Source: RGIG7949 sp045628845
Lineage (GTDB): Bacteria; Bacillota; Clostridia; Oscillospirales; Oscillospiraceae
Assembly (NCBI GenBank): GCA_045628845.1
Contig: JAZQQE010000102.1
Coordinates: 1 to 48,283, forward strand
Length of the DNA stretch: 48,283 bases
Direction: 5' to 3'
Part shown: positions 1 through 7,785 of the stretch, piece after piece
Numbering within the stretch: the first letter of the stretch is position 1
Layout: each line of letters begins with the position of its first letter
The notes under the pieces: model-generated
The model's input: only the letters and a program-made list of their open reading frames with translations
Told to the model about the DNA's origin: nothing
Database searches by the model: none
Translations under genes and position numbers: made by a program

Positions 1-2
1 CG

Positions 3-938
3 ATCCGACTTACCGCGCTGCTCGGTCTGATACTCGCAAAATGGCTCGACGCGCCGCTGACTGGGAGCGAGTACGCGCAGGTCTTCGAGATAGACGACGC
101 GATGCTCTATCACGAATTCCTCGCGCTCATGGGTCAGGAGATACTGACTCCGCGCGAGCTGAAAAGCAAACCTTTTTTTGACGTTATCCCCTTTGAAGAC
201 GCCGAGCGCAGCATGCTCCGCGAATTCAGCGCGCTCGTATGCGGCGGCGATAAGCTCTACGTCGGAGTCGACTGGTGCGGCGGCAGATGGCTTGCCGCGG
301 AGCTGCGCGGCACATTGATAACAGAGCGGATATTCGACGACATCCGTTCGCTCTGCGGCAGCTACGAGTCGGCGGAGGCCGTTGTCATCGACGCGCCGGT
401 AGGACTTGCCGACAGCGCGGAAAATGAGCATCTTCGCCCCGACTCCGAGGCCCGCGCATACTTAAAAAGCAGTGCAAGGAAGTCATCCGTTTTCAATGCG
501 CCGTACCGGGGCGTGGTTTACGCGGAGGGACGGGACGCTCAGCGCGCCAAAAGCCGTATGCTCGGAAAAGGCATAAGTGCTCAGACTCTCGCGATCCTCC
601 CGATGATACGGCAGGTAGATTCCTTCCTAAAGGATACGCCGTCGTGGAAAAACAGGCTGCTCGAAAGTCACCCGGAGCTTGCGTTCCAGGCTCTCAACCA
701 CGGGCGCGGACTTACATATTCCAAGCACACGACAGAAGGGGTCTCGGAGCGTACCGCGATACTCCGCGAGTATCTGCCCGGCTTCGGGGTCTCCGGAAAA
801 AACGCGGAGGATCTGCTCGACGCCGCATGCCTCGCCGTCACTGCAAGGCTCGGCAGCATATCGGGCTTCCGAACCATACCCGACTGTCCCGCATGCGACG
901 GCACGGGGCTGAAAATGCAGATGGTACTGTGCCGGTAA
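3..938 (+). CDS. DUF429 domain protein, 5' end outside window
   Basis: The frame is open from the left edge to the TGA at 936-938, giving 311 visible residues. The first internal ATG at 102 is probably not the true start, because about 33 codons before it have no stop and read as plausible protein. The DUF429 core begins near YVGVDWCGGRWLA, an RNase H-like strand with its acidic residue, followed by VVIDAPVGL, and ends with a conserved acidic segment EDLLDAACLAVTARLG. DUF429 proteins are predicted nucleases of unknown substrate. The roughly 80 residues before the core are an extra N-terminal part that I do not recognise. The C-terminus carries a single CPAC pair, too little for a full zinc site. 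The gene is followed 41 nt later by the small GG-leader gene on the same strand, so co-transcription is possible. The family call is fairly secure; the function is unknown. Confidence 0.75.
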   Translation: MRLTALLGLILAKWLDAPLTGSEYAQVFEIDDAMLYHEFLALMGQEILTPRELKSKPFFDVIPFEDAERSMLREFSALVCGGDKLYVGVDWCGGRWLAAELRGTLITERIFDDIRSLCGSYESAEAVVIDAPVGLADSAENEHLRPDSEARAYLKSSARKSSVFNAPYRGVVYAEGRDAQRAKSRMLGKGISAQTLAILPMIRQVDSFLKDTPSWKNRLLESHPELAFQALNHGRGLTYSKHTTEGVSERTAILREYLPGFGVSGKNAEDLLDAACLAVTARLGSISGFRTIPDCPACDGTGLKMQMVLCR

Positions 939-979
939 AAAAGCGGCATTGAATAATGATGAGTCAAGGAGGAAATATC

Positions 980-1312
980 ATGGCAGACAAGAAGCTGAAT
1001 GACTGCGAGCTTGAAAAAGTGAACGGCGGCGAAGATTATCCCGGCGGAAAGGATCACTATGAGAACGTTATCCTCGGAGCCAATCCGGAAGACCACAACG
1101 TCATGCTCGGCAGCACTCTCGATAACGTCAATGGCGGGGCTGTTCTGCCTCATCTTTCGGGCATCGGCAAGGAAGTCGACGAGCAGATACTCGGTTTCGG
1201 CAATCTCATCGCCCAATGCCCCGTATGCGGCTTTGAATTTCCCGTGCCCCAGTCCCGCAAGGGCCGTCAGATCGCCTGCCAGACGTGTGGCGCGGAATTC
1301 ACCGTCAAGTAA
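980..1312 (+). CDS. Small protein with double-glycine leader and C-terminal zinc ribbon
   Basis: This is a 110-residue protein. I chose the ATG at 980 because AAGGAGG lies 8 nt upstream; an earlier in-frame ATG at 956 has no such site. Residues 1-17 (KKLNDCELEKVNGG) match the double-glycine leader pattern of class II bacteriocins and related exported peptides, in which a C39 peptidase cuts after GG. A second VNGG occurs at residues 50-53. The C-terminus holds CPVC at 80-83 and CQTC at 100-103, spaced like a treble-clef or rubredoxin-type zinc ribbon. No C39 peptidase transporter, immunity gene or modification enzyme is visible in the window. The acetyltransferase gene begins 11 nt downstream and is probably co-transcribed. 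It could be an exported peptide, or a cytosolic zinc-ribbon protein that retains a leader-like N-terminus. I do not know its role. Confidence 0.7.
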   Translation: MADKKLNDCELEKVNGGEDYPGGKDHYENVILGANPEDHNVMLGSTLDNVNGGAVLPHLSGIGKEVDEQILGFGNLIAQCPVCGFEFPVPQSRKGRQIACQTCGAEFTVK

Positions 1313-1323
1313 CGGGAATACGA

Positions 1324-1851
1324 ATGGAACTCAAGCTCGTCAGGCCGACTTCTGAATACGCCGAGCAGGTCATGCAGTACCGTTCGGCCATGCTCGAAAG
1401 CGGCGACAGCTTCGACGGCTGTGCTGCCCTTGAAGAGACGGATTCCTTTGCCGAATGGACGAACTTCGAGGAACGGCTCCGCAGAAAATACGGTGCGGAG
1501 TACGTTCCGTCCGAGGTCTTTCTTGCGGTACGGTGTGCCGATGACAGGGTCGTCGGCATAATAGATTACCGCCATCCCCTTTCTCCGTTTCTTTTGAAAT
1601 ACGGCGGGAATATCGGATACAGCGTTCACCCCGGCGAACGCAGAAAAGGCTACGCGCGCGAAATGCTCGCACTGATGCTGAACGTTTGCAGGCAGTTCCG
1701 TGAAAAGAGCGTCCTGCTCACGTGTGACAAGGGAAACGACGCATCGGAGAAGACGATAATCGGCAACGGCGGCGTCCTTGAAAACGAGATAGCCGACGAC
1801 GTCGGACTGGGCAAAAGCGGTATCATCCGCAGATTCCGTATAGAGCTATGA
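1324..1851 (+). CDS. GNAT family N-acetyltransferase
   Basis: This 175-residue protein starts at the ATG at 1324 (MELKLVRPT). It has the GNAT fold layout: an N-terminal strand with RPTSEYAEQVMQY, the central VGIIDYRH strand, the acetyl-CoA motif A as HPGERRKGYAREML (the R/Q-x-x-G-x-G/A pyrophosphate loop appears as RRKGYA at about residues 102-107), and a later NGG near residue 144 that fits motif B. Such enzymes move an acetyl group from acetyl-CoA to an amine; the acceptor cannot be told from sequence. It resembles the RimL/YjcK-like single-domain branch. It lies 11 nt after the GG-leader gene and ends at a strong terminator, so it closes this plus-strand unit. Family call secure, substrate unknown. 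Confidence 0.88.
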   Translation: MELKLVRPTSEYAEQVMQYRSAMLESGDSFDGCAALEETDSFAEWTNFEERLRRKYGAEYVPSEVFLAVRCADDRVVGIIDYRHPLSPFLLKYGGNIGYSVHPGERRKGYAREMLALMLNVCRQFREKSVLLTCDKGNDASEKTIIGNGGVLENEIADDVGLGKSGIIRRFRIEL

Positions 1852-1855
1852 TCGC

Positions 1856-1896
1856 AAAAAAGTGACCTCCGCCAAGATGACGGAGGTCACTTTTTT
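1856..1896. terminator. Bidirectional intrinsic terminator
   Basis: A perfect GTGACCTCCG/CGGAGGTCAC stem lies at 1862-1871 and 1881-1890, flanked by six A on the left and six T on the right. It ends the plus-strand acetyltransferase unit and the convergent minus-strand regulator gene. Confidence 0.9.
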
Positions 1897-1907
1897 CGTA
1901 AGTTCTA

Positions 1908-3452
1908 CTATTCGGATAGCTTTATCGCTTCAAGAGTACGGATGAGCTCGCGGATGCGAGTGCCGTTGGACTTGCGCTGTGCCTCGTCCGGCCTTCCGTT
2001 TTTCAGAGAGCGGTGGATGAGCTCGCTGAATGCGGAAACGAGCTTCTGCTCCGTGATCTCGATGACCGTGCCGGGGTCGTCCGCTCTTACGAGCAGCGCC
2101 CTGCGCCCCTCTTTTATGCAGGCGAAAGAGAGGTCCTCGTCCTTCTCTTCAGTGATGACGACATGGTAATTCGGCAGATGCTCCATGTGCCAGAGGATGC
2201 TTCGCAGGTGCTGAAGGTAAGTATCGACGGTATACACGTTCGGCACCGGGCCGAGATCCATCGTGCACGGCATAAGCACCTCGCCAGCCGCGATCTCCTC
2301 GGGGGTCGAGAGATATATCGCGTCCGTATAAGGATGCTCCTTCACGACGGCTCTGAAGGCCTCGGTGCGCTTTGTGAAAGCATCCATGAATAGCTTTTGC
2401 TCCGACATCGAATCGGCCTTCGCTGCGGCAGCGACGGACGCGGGGAGCGTCACCGCGGACAGAGAATTGCTTCGCTGAACGCACGGGATGGAAAGCTCCT
2501 CGAATTCAAGGAATTTTGCGAGGAATCGCTCCGTGCTCTGACGCACGTCGGTGGTGATCATGTGGGGAGTACACATGGCGAGATAATCGCAGAATTCCGC
2601 TTCGAGTGCATCCGCGACCTGCGGGTCCTTGAAGAATAACGTCATTCGGTTCTGCGCGATGCGTCCTGTCGAGGTCGCGAGCAGAGCGCCCTTTCCCGGC
2701 GCGACGAGCAGCGACCTGTGATAGACGGCGTCACGCAGCCGCGGATAGAAAAAAGAAGACGCGCGGCCCGATACGTAAAGAGGGAGCCATCCGAATTTCA
2801 GAGACCCGTAGGTATAGTCGAGATCGTTCACGGGTCCGGATATCCTGCGGCAGGTAAAGCCTCGCGAGGTGAGCTCCCTGATGTTTTTCTGGACCTTGGC
2901 GATGAAGTCAGGGTCATTTTCCATCCAGCCGAGGTCCTCGTCGCAGCAGACGTCGATCTGCTGCGGCTCCTTCTGCTCGAGCATATAGCCGAGGAACGCA
3001 TAGACCGCGGCGCGCTTTCCCGTTTCGCCGTAATACACGAACACGTCGCCGCTGCGGCCGTTTTCGTGCGTGCCGCCGGATCCCTCCCCCTCGCTGCTCA
3101 TGCTCAGGGCCTTATAGTTGCGGAGGAAGAGCTCCGCTTTTTCTCCGCCGTCCTCCACCGTACCGATGAGCCACTCCGTCAGAATGACAGATAGAACGCT
3201 TTTTTCTATGGGCAGCCTCAGAGGCGGTCTTCCGAGCGCTTCGGCGAGAGCCGAGCGCTGATAGTCCTGCACGCATTGGGATGCGAAATGCTCTGCCATG
3301 ATGCGGATGTACTCGCTGTTGCCGGGAATGCCGCGGGCGCCGCTCCTCATTCGGCTGATCTGTGATTGATGGATACTCAGGAGATCGCCGAGACGCTTGT
3401 TCGTCGTGCTTGTCAGCTTCATCAGGAAGTCGAGTTTCTCTGCGAATACCAT
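1908..3452 (-). CDS. Large HTH regulator divergent from the URO-D/flavoprotein operon
   Basis: This 514-residue protein starts at ATG 3452 behind AAGGGGTGA. Residues about 10-45 form a helix-turn-helix of the XRE type (TTNKRLGDLLSIHQSQISRMRSG). After it comes about 450 residues of mixed alpha/beta sequence with no family I recognise, including DVFVYYGETGKRAAVYAFLGYML near 135 and a C-terminal acidic helix. No transmembrane segment is evident. The size suggests a sensor or effector domain in place of a simple repressor. The gene is transcribed away from the URO-D/flavoprotein operon and the two share a 260-nt intergenic region with an operator-like palindrome. The natural inference is that it controls that operon and perhaps itself. 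The HTH is well supported; the target is inferred from position only. Confidence 0.75.
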   Translation of the reverse strand: MVFAEKLDFLMKLTSTTNKRLGDLLSIHQSQISRMRSGARGIPGNSEYIRIMAEHFASQCVQDYQRSALAEALGRPPLRLPIEKSVLSVILTEWLIGTVEDGGEKAELFLRNYKALSMSSEGEGSGGTHENGRSGDVFVYYGETGKRAAVYAFLGYMLEQKEPQQIDVCCDEDLGWMENDPDFIAKVQKNIRELTSRGFTCRRISGPVNDLDYTYGSLKFGWLPLYVSGRASSFFYPRLRDAVYHRSLLVAPGKGALLATSTGRIAQNRMTLFFKDPQVADALEAEFCDYLAMCTPHMITTDVRQSTERFLAKFLEFEELSIPCVQRSNSLSAVTLPASVAAAAKADSMSEQKLFMDAFTKRTEAFRAVVKEHPYTDAIYLSTPEEIAAGEVLMPCTMDLGPVPNVYTVDTYLQHLRSILWHMEHLPNYHVVITEEKDEDLSFACIKEGRRALLVRADDPGTVIEITEQKLVSAFSELIHRSLKNGRPDEAQRKSNGTRIRELIRTLEAIKLSE

Positions 3453-3476
3453 TTAATCACCCCTTTATATATCTCA

Positions 3477-3504
3477 ATTATACATATAGCACATAAAAAA
3501 GCAA
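3477..3504 (-). promoter_or_regulatory. Putative promoter of the HTH regulator gene
   Basis: Read on the minus strand there is a TTGCTT -35 (3499-3504), a 16-nt spacer and a perfect TATAAT -10 (3477-3482), about 25 nt before the regulator's start codon. Confidence 0.6.
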
Positions 3505-3630
3505 TATCTAACAGCATATTTTGTGCGATTTTTCTTTCAATTTGCCGCAGGTCCGCATCTATTCGCTTTGTGAGCTATTTTGGCTCCGAAATTCATTCTT
3601 TTCCTTTTTTTATTCGGCAGTTTAGGGTAT

Positions 3631-3666
3631 ATGGGTATTCCCATTTGCTTTTGATTGTGATATATT
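3631..3666 (+). promoter_or_regulatory. Putative promoter with palindromic operator for the URO-D operon
   Basis: A perfect inverted repeat ATGGG-TATT-CCCAT (3631-3644) overlaps a weak -35, TTCCCA (3638-3643). A TATATT -10 (3661-3666) follows at 17 nt. The weak -35 covered by a palindrome suggests regulated transcription, probably by the divergent HTH protein. No other promoter-like pair stands out before 3713. Confidence 0.5.
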
Positions 3667-3681
3667 ATTGTTACTAAAAAA

Positions 3682-3698
3682 GCGGCATGACGTGCCGC
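3682..3698 (+). other. 5' leader hairpin ahead of the first URO-D gene
   Basis: GCGGCA-TGACG-TGCCGC forms a 6-bp stem just before the AGGAG site (3703-3707) of the gene at 3713. It would sit at the very start of the predicted transcript and may stabilise the message. There is no T-tract, so it is not a terminator. Confidence 0.4.
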
Positions 3699-3712
3699 GG
3701 ACAGGAGATACT

Positions 3713-4699
3713 ATGCTGACAAAAAGACAGAATCTGCTTGAATGCGTTCGCGGCGGCAAGCCCGACCGCTTCGTCAATCAGTTTGAAGCCCTCGGTTTCA
3801 TGATGGGCAGCCCGGTTCGCGGCTCCAGAACTGCTCTGCGCCGCGGCGGTACCGCCGTCAACGAGTGGGGCGTAACCATCACCTGGCCCGAAAACACCCC
3901 CGGCCCCTTCCCCGTCCACGACGACGCCCACAAGGTCCTCAAGGACATCACCCAGTGGCGCGAAAAGGTCCACGCTCCCTCCCTCAAGTTCACTGAGGAC
4001 GACTGGGCTCCGTTCGTCGAGACTGCCTCCAAGTTCGACAGGAACGAGGTGTTCGTCACTCCGACCGTCGCCCCCGGCGTCTTCGAGCAGAGCCACTACC
4101 TCATGGGCATGGACGACTGCATGATCAACTTCTACCTCGAGCCCGAGCACATGCACGACCTCATCAAGTACATCACCGATTGGGAGCTTGAATACGCCGA
4201 GCAGCTGTGCAAGTACGTAAAGCCCGACGCCATCATCCACCACGACGACTGGGGCAGCCAGCGCTCCACCTTCCTCTCCCCCGAGATGTTCGAGGAGTTC
4301 CTGCTTCCCAGCTACAAGCAGATCTACGGCTACTACAAGAGCCACGGCGTCGAGCTCATCATCCACCACAGTGACAGCTTCGCTGCCACCCTCGTGCCCT
4401 ACATGATAGAGATGGGCATCGATATCTGGCAGGGCGTCCTCAATACCAACGACGTTCCCGCTCTCGTCAAGAAGTACGGCGGCCAGATCAGCTTCATGGG
4501 CGGCATCAACAACGGCATCGTCGACGTGCCCGACTGGAAGCCCGAGGACGTCCGCGACTACGTCGAGAAGATGTGCAGAGATTGCGGACCGCTCTACTTT
4601 ATCCCCGGCATGACCGCAGGAGGCCCCGGCAGCAGCTTCGGCGTCTATGACACCGTCACCGCCGAGATAAACCGCATGAGCGAGATCATGTTCAAATAA
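3713..4699 (+). CDS. URO-D/methyltransferase-fold protein lacking the Zn-binding Cys
   Basis: This 328-residue protein starts at ATG 3713, six nt after AGGAG. It has the uroporphyrinogen decarboxylase superfamily TIM-barrel layout, which also includes corrinoid-dependent methyltransferases such as MtaA and CmuA. Visible blocks are the N-terminal RQNLLECVRGGKPDR, the DAIIHHDDWGSQ strand near 172-183, the FLSPEMFEEFLLPSYKQI helix, the catalytic-strand region ELIIHHSDS at about 214-222, and FMGGIN near 261. The methyltransferase branch usually has His-x-Cys in that strand; here the aligned residues are His219-Ser-Asp221, so the zinc thiolate ligand is missing. It is unlikely to be a true HemE, since no haem genes are near. 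It is first in an operon with a second URO-D paralogue, a flavoprotein and a ferredoxin. Codons end almost always in C or G, suggesting high expression. Substrate unknown. Confidence 0.8.
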   Translation: MLTKRQNLLECVRGGKPDRFVNQFEALGFMMGSPVRGSRTALRRGGTAVNEWGVTITWPENTPGPFPVHDDAHKVLKDITQWREKVHAPSLKFTEDDWAPFVETASKFDRNEVFVTPTVAPGVFEQSHYLMGMDDCMINFYLEPEHMHDLIKYITDWELEYAEQLCKYVKPDAIIHHDDWGSQRSTFLSPEMFEEFLLPSYKQIYGYYKSHGVELIIHHSDSFAATLVPYMIEMGIDIWQGVLNTNDVPALVKKYGGQISFMGGINNGIVDVPDWKPEDVRDYVEKMCRDCGPLYFIPGMTAGGPGSSFGVYDTVTAEINRMSEIMFK

Positions 4700-4748
4700 G
4701 TTAGTAATACAAATTACAAATACAGTTATCGATGAAAGAAGGAACACA

Positions 4749-5729
4749 ATGAATCCGAAACAGAATTATCTGGCTCTGCTTCACGGCGAAATGCCCGAGT
4801 GGATCCCCTCTATGCTCGACGGCCATGGCACCCGCCTCGTCGAGGACCTGCTCACTCCGCAGTCCTGCCCCGACGGCAAGCCCATCGTCACCACTCTCGG
4901 TGTCGAATACGTCGGCTGCCCAGACCTCAACAACGGCGCCATGCCCGCTCCCGGCAAATACGTCATCACCGACATCACCAAGTGGCGCGATCAGCTCAAG
5001 ATCCCCGATTTCTCCCACTTTGATTTTGAGTCCTACTATGCCAAGAAGACCAAGGATCTCGACCTCGAGAACAAGTACCTCTCCCTCTCCAACGGCGACT
5101 ACTTCCTCACGCTCGTCTCCCTGATGGGCTTTGAAGACGCCATGCTCGCGCTCTATGAGGAGCCCGAAGAGGTCAAGGCCCTTCTCGACTACATCTCCGA
5201 TTTCTATCTTCTCGTTCAGAAGATGCAGATCAAGTACGTCCATCCCGACGGCCTGATGCTCATGGACGACGACGCGGCCTTCCGCGCTCCGTTCTTCAGC
5301 GTCGATATGTATCATGAGTTCTTCAAGCCCTATCACAAGATGCACTGCGACCTCGCCCTCGAAAACGGCATGGTCATCGAGCGTCATGACTGCGGCAAGT
5401 GCGAGCAGTTCATCCCCGACTGGGTCGAGATGGGAATCTCCTGCTGGAACCCCGCTCAGATCACCAACGACCTCGTCGGCATCAAGAAGACCTACGGCCG
5501 CAAGCTCGCCATCAACGGCGGCTGGGACAGCGCGAAGTTCGCGAACGTCTCCGACGAGAAGGTCCTCAAAGACGCGATGGCCGAGTACGTCGACACCTTC
5601 GCCCCCGGCGGCGGCTTCTCCTTCTCCATCATGGCTACCGCAGGCGCTACTCCCGAGTCCCAGAAGCGCGCGCAGATCGTCCGTGACTTCTACTTCGACT
5701 ACGTCAAGGATTACTACAAGACCCATTGA
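4749..5729 (+). CDS. URO-D/corrinoid methyltransferase-like protein with HxCG motif
   Basis: This 326-residue paralogue of the preceding gene starts at ATG 4749 (GAAGGAAC upstream) and lies 49 nt after it. It shares the superfamily blocks PKQNYLALLHGEMPEW, PDGLMLMDDDAAFRAPFFS near 166-184, the helix MYHEFFKPYHKMH, and VIERHDCGKCEQF near 209-221. His213-Asp-Cys215 matches the His-x-Cys part of the zinc site that activates the methyl-acceptor thiol in MtaA-type enzymes; Cys218 is also close. I infer that this copy is the catalytically conventional one and could transfer a methyl group or act on a thiol. No corrinoid-binding protein or reactivase is visible in the window, so the methyl carrier, if there is one, must be encoded elsewhere. 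Family secure, reaction not known. Confidence 0.82.
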   Translation: MNPKQNYLALLHGEMPEWIPSMLDGHGTRLVEDLLTPQSCPDGKPIVTTLGVEYVGCPDLNNGAMPAPGKYVITDITKWRDQLKIPDFSHFDFESYYAKKTKDLDLENKYLSLSNGDYFLTLVSLMGFEDAMLALYEEPEEVKALLDYISDFYLLVQKMQIKYVHPDGLMLMDDDAAFRAPFFSVDMYHEFFKPYHKMHCDLALENGMVIERHDCGKCEQFIPDWVEMGISCWNPAQITNDLVGIKKTYGRKLAINGGWDSAKFANVSDEKVLKDAMAEYVDTFAPGGGFSFSIMATAGATPESQKRAQIVRDFYFDYVKDYYKTH

Positions 5730-5761
5730 TCATCTTTCATTTCGAAAGGTAGTGAGTTCTT

Positions 5762-7768
5762 TTGAACTGGCATGAATACGTAAACAAGACCGGTACGCTC
5801 CCTCCCTGGCCGTATGAAGTCAACTATGGTCACGAGAACGTCATCGAGTCCGACGTGCTCGTCGTCGGCGGCGGCGTTGCCGGCTGCCGCGCAGCCATAA
5901 GCGCGAGGCAGCACGGAGCTACCGTCGTTGTCGCAGACCGCGGCTTCACCAAGCACAGCGGACAGGGCGGCGCGGGCGTCGACCACTGGCACGGCGCCGT
6001 CCGCAATCCGTGCAGCAAGGTCACTCCCGAGATGTATTCCGACGTCGCGATGATGGTCTCCGGCGGCTATACCAACGGCGCCGCGCGCTACATAATCGGC
6101 ATGGAGGGCTGGGATGCCCTTCAGGAGCTCGAGCAGATGGGCGTTCAGATCCGCGACGAGGAAGGCGAATTCAAGGACACGATATGGCGCGACGATGAGA
6201 CGAAGCTCCTCTTCGCCTACGACGTGGACAACAAGCACTGCCTCCGCATCTACGGCAACAACGTCAAGCCCGTCGTCAACAGAGAGATGCGCAGTCTCGG
6301 CTGCGAGGTCTACGAGCGTATCTGCATAACCTCCCTGCTCACCGAAAACGGCGTCAAGGGTGCCCGCGTCATCGGCGCTACCGGCATCAACGACAGGACC
6401 GGTGAATTCTACATCTTCAAGGCCAAGGCGGTCGTCATCGCTACCGGCGGCGGCAGCCGTCTCGGCTCCTTTGCCCCCAGCATGACCGGCATAGCCGCCA
6501 TGACCGATCTCAACCTCGTCAACATGGGTCACACCATAGCATGGAACGCAGGCGCCGAGATGGTCATGATGGAGGCCGTCGGCCCCGAGTTCGGCATGGG
6601 CACCGGCCTCGGCTACGCTCCGTACAGCATGGCCAACACCGACAATACCTATCAGGGCGTCCGTGTCGTCGACGCCAATGGGCAGTATATCCCCTATGCC
6701 AACACGAGAGGCGAGCTTCTCACCGAGGAGCGCCAGATATTCCAGCCGACCGATCCCGAGAACTTCGTCATCGGCCACGGCATCGGCCTTGCCACTCCGG
6801 TCAGCCGCGACTACAACGTCACGACCCTCGACCCGAAGCTCAGCCAGAGGATAAAGAGCGGCGACGTCAAGCTCCCGCTCTACGGCGACTTCGCCGATAT
6901 GCCCGAGAAGTCCAGAAAGATAATCTGGAACCTCATGCTCGCGCAGGAGGGCAAGTGCCGTATCCCCATCTACACCAACCTCCAGCAGTGGGGCTTCGAC
7001 CCTGCGCAGGATATGCTGCAGTATGCCATCTCCGACGACCCCGGCATCCACGCGCGCTGCTCCTGGCTCGGCTCCGTCGCCACCCCGAAGACGTGGGTCT
7101 CCACGAAAAAGCAGGGCGGTGTCTTCACAGACTGGCGTCTTGAATCCTCTCTCCCCGGTCTGTTCGTTGCCGGCGGCAACCCGCTGTTCGGCTCCGGCTG
7201 CCACGGCGAAGCGCAGACCACCGGCCGCTACTGCGGCCGTCAGGCTGCCGCGTTCGCGAAGAATCACCCCGCCGTCGAACCCTGCCGCGATCAGATCGAC
7301 CGCGAGAAGAACGAGGTCTATACTCCCGTCACCTCCGGCGGCGACATAGGCTGGCATGAGCTCAACACGGCTCTCGCCCGCGTCTTCCAGGATTACTGGA
7401 ACCACAAGACCGAGGACATCTTCAATCTCGGTCTCAAGCGCATGGCTGACCTCCGCAGGACAGAGGGCAACCGCACCTATGCCAACAACCCCCACGAGCT
7501 TGCTCGTGCCGTTGAGTGCTACCGTCTCATGGACCTCAGCACCTGCTTCTTCGAGTCCGCGAAGGCCCGCAAGGGTTCCTCCGATCTTCTCAGCTTCTAC
7601 CGCACCGACTACCCCGCCGTCGACGAGCCCGAGTGGCACAAGTTCCTGCCCATTTCCCAGACCGAAAAGGGCATCAACGTCCGCGGCGTGCCGTGCGATT
7701 ACTACCTGCGCGATCCGTATCTCACCACGCTGAAGAGCAACTACGAGAAATACGCAGAGCTTGACTGA
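5762..7768 (+). CDS. AprA/fumarate-reductase-like FAD flavoprotein
   Basis: This 668-residue protein begins at a TTG (5762): an in-frame TGA lies just upstream at 5753 and the first in-frame ATG would remove the FAD-binding strand. A GAAAGG site is 12 nt before the TTG. The Rossmann motif DVLVVGGGVAGCRAA is at about residues 31-44, HSGQGGAGVDHWHG near 62-75, AVVIATGGGSR near 223, and the C-terminal FAD-capping segment FVAGGNPLFGSGCHGEAQTTGR near 470-492. This is the FAD_binding_2 / succinate dehydrogenase-fumarate reductase flavoprotein fold. Its length and its partner, a two-cluster ferredoxin with a long tail, resemble AprA of adenylylsulfate reductase, although no other sulfur genes are near. 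There is no signal peptide, so it is cytoplasmic. It is probably the electron-transferring partner of the URO-D proteins; substrate unknown. Confidence 0.82.
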   Translation: MNWHEYVNKTGTLPPWPYEVNYGHENVIESDVLVVGGGVAGCRAAISARQHGATVVVADRGFTKHSGQGGAGVDHWHGAVRNPCSKVTPEMYSDVAMMVSGGYTNGAARYIIGMEGWDALQELEQMGVQIRDEEGEFKDTIWRDDETKLLFAYDVDNKHCLRIYGNNVKPVVNREMRSLGCEVYERICITSLLTENGVKGARVIGATGINDRTGEFYIFKAKAVVIATGGGSRLGSFAPSMTGIAAMTDLNLVNMGHTIAWNAGAEMVMMEAVGPEFGMGTGLGYAPYSMANTDNTYQGVRVVDANGQYIPYANTRGELLTEERQIFQPTDPENFVIGHGIGLATPVSRDYNVTTLDPKLSQRIKSGDVKLPLYGDFADMPEKSRKIIWNLMLAQEGKCRIPIYTNLQQWGFDPAQDMLQYAISDDPGIHARCSWLGSVATPKTWVSTKKQGGVFTDWRLESSLPGLFVAGGNPLFGSGCHGEAQTTGRYCGRQAAAFAKNHPAVEPCRDQIDREKNEVYTPVTSGGDIGWHELNTALARVFQDYWNHKTEDIFNLGLKRMADLRRTEGNRTYANNPHELARAVECYRLMDLSTCFFESAKARKGSSDLLSFYRTDYPAVDEPEWHKFLPISQTEKGINVRGVPCDYYLRDPYLTTLKSNYEKYAELD

Positions 7769-7785
7769 GGAAAGGAGCGGTAATA

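Noticed and set aside
3674..4747. 357-residue minus-strand ORF opposite the first URO-D gene
   Set aside because: It is the shadow of a strongly biased coding frame, is rich in Val, Asp and Ala, and has no ribosome site.
3713..5729. Authentic uroporphyrinogen decarboxylase (HemE) genes
   Set aside because: Two adjacent divergent copies, no haem genes nearby, and an MtaA-like HxC motif in one copy point to the methyltransferase branch.
5714..7639. 641-residue minus-strand ORF opposite the flavoprotein gene
   Set aside because: Composition (Val, Ala, Gly, Asp, Glu) is that of an antisense frame of GC-rich codons; no domain is visible.
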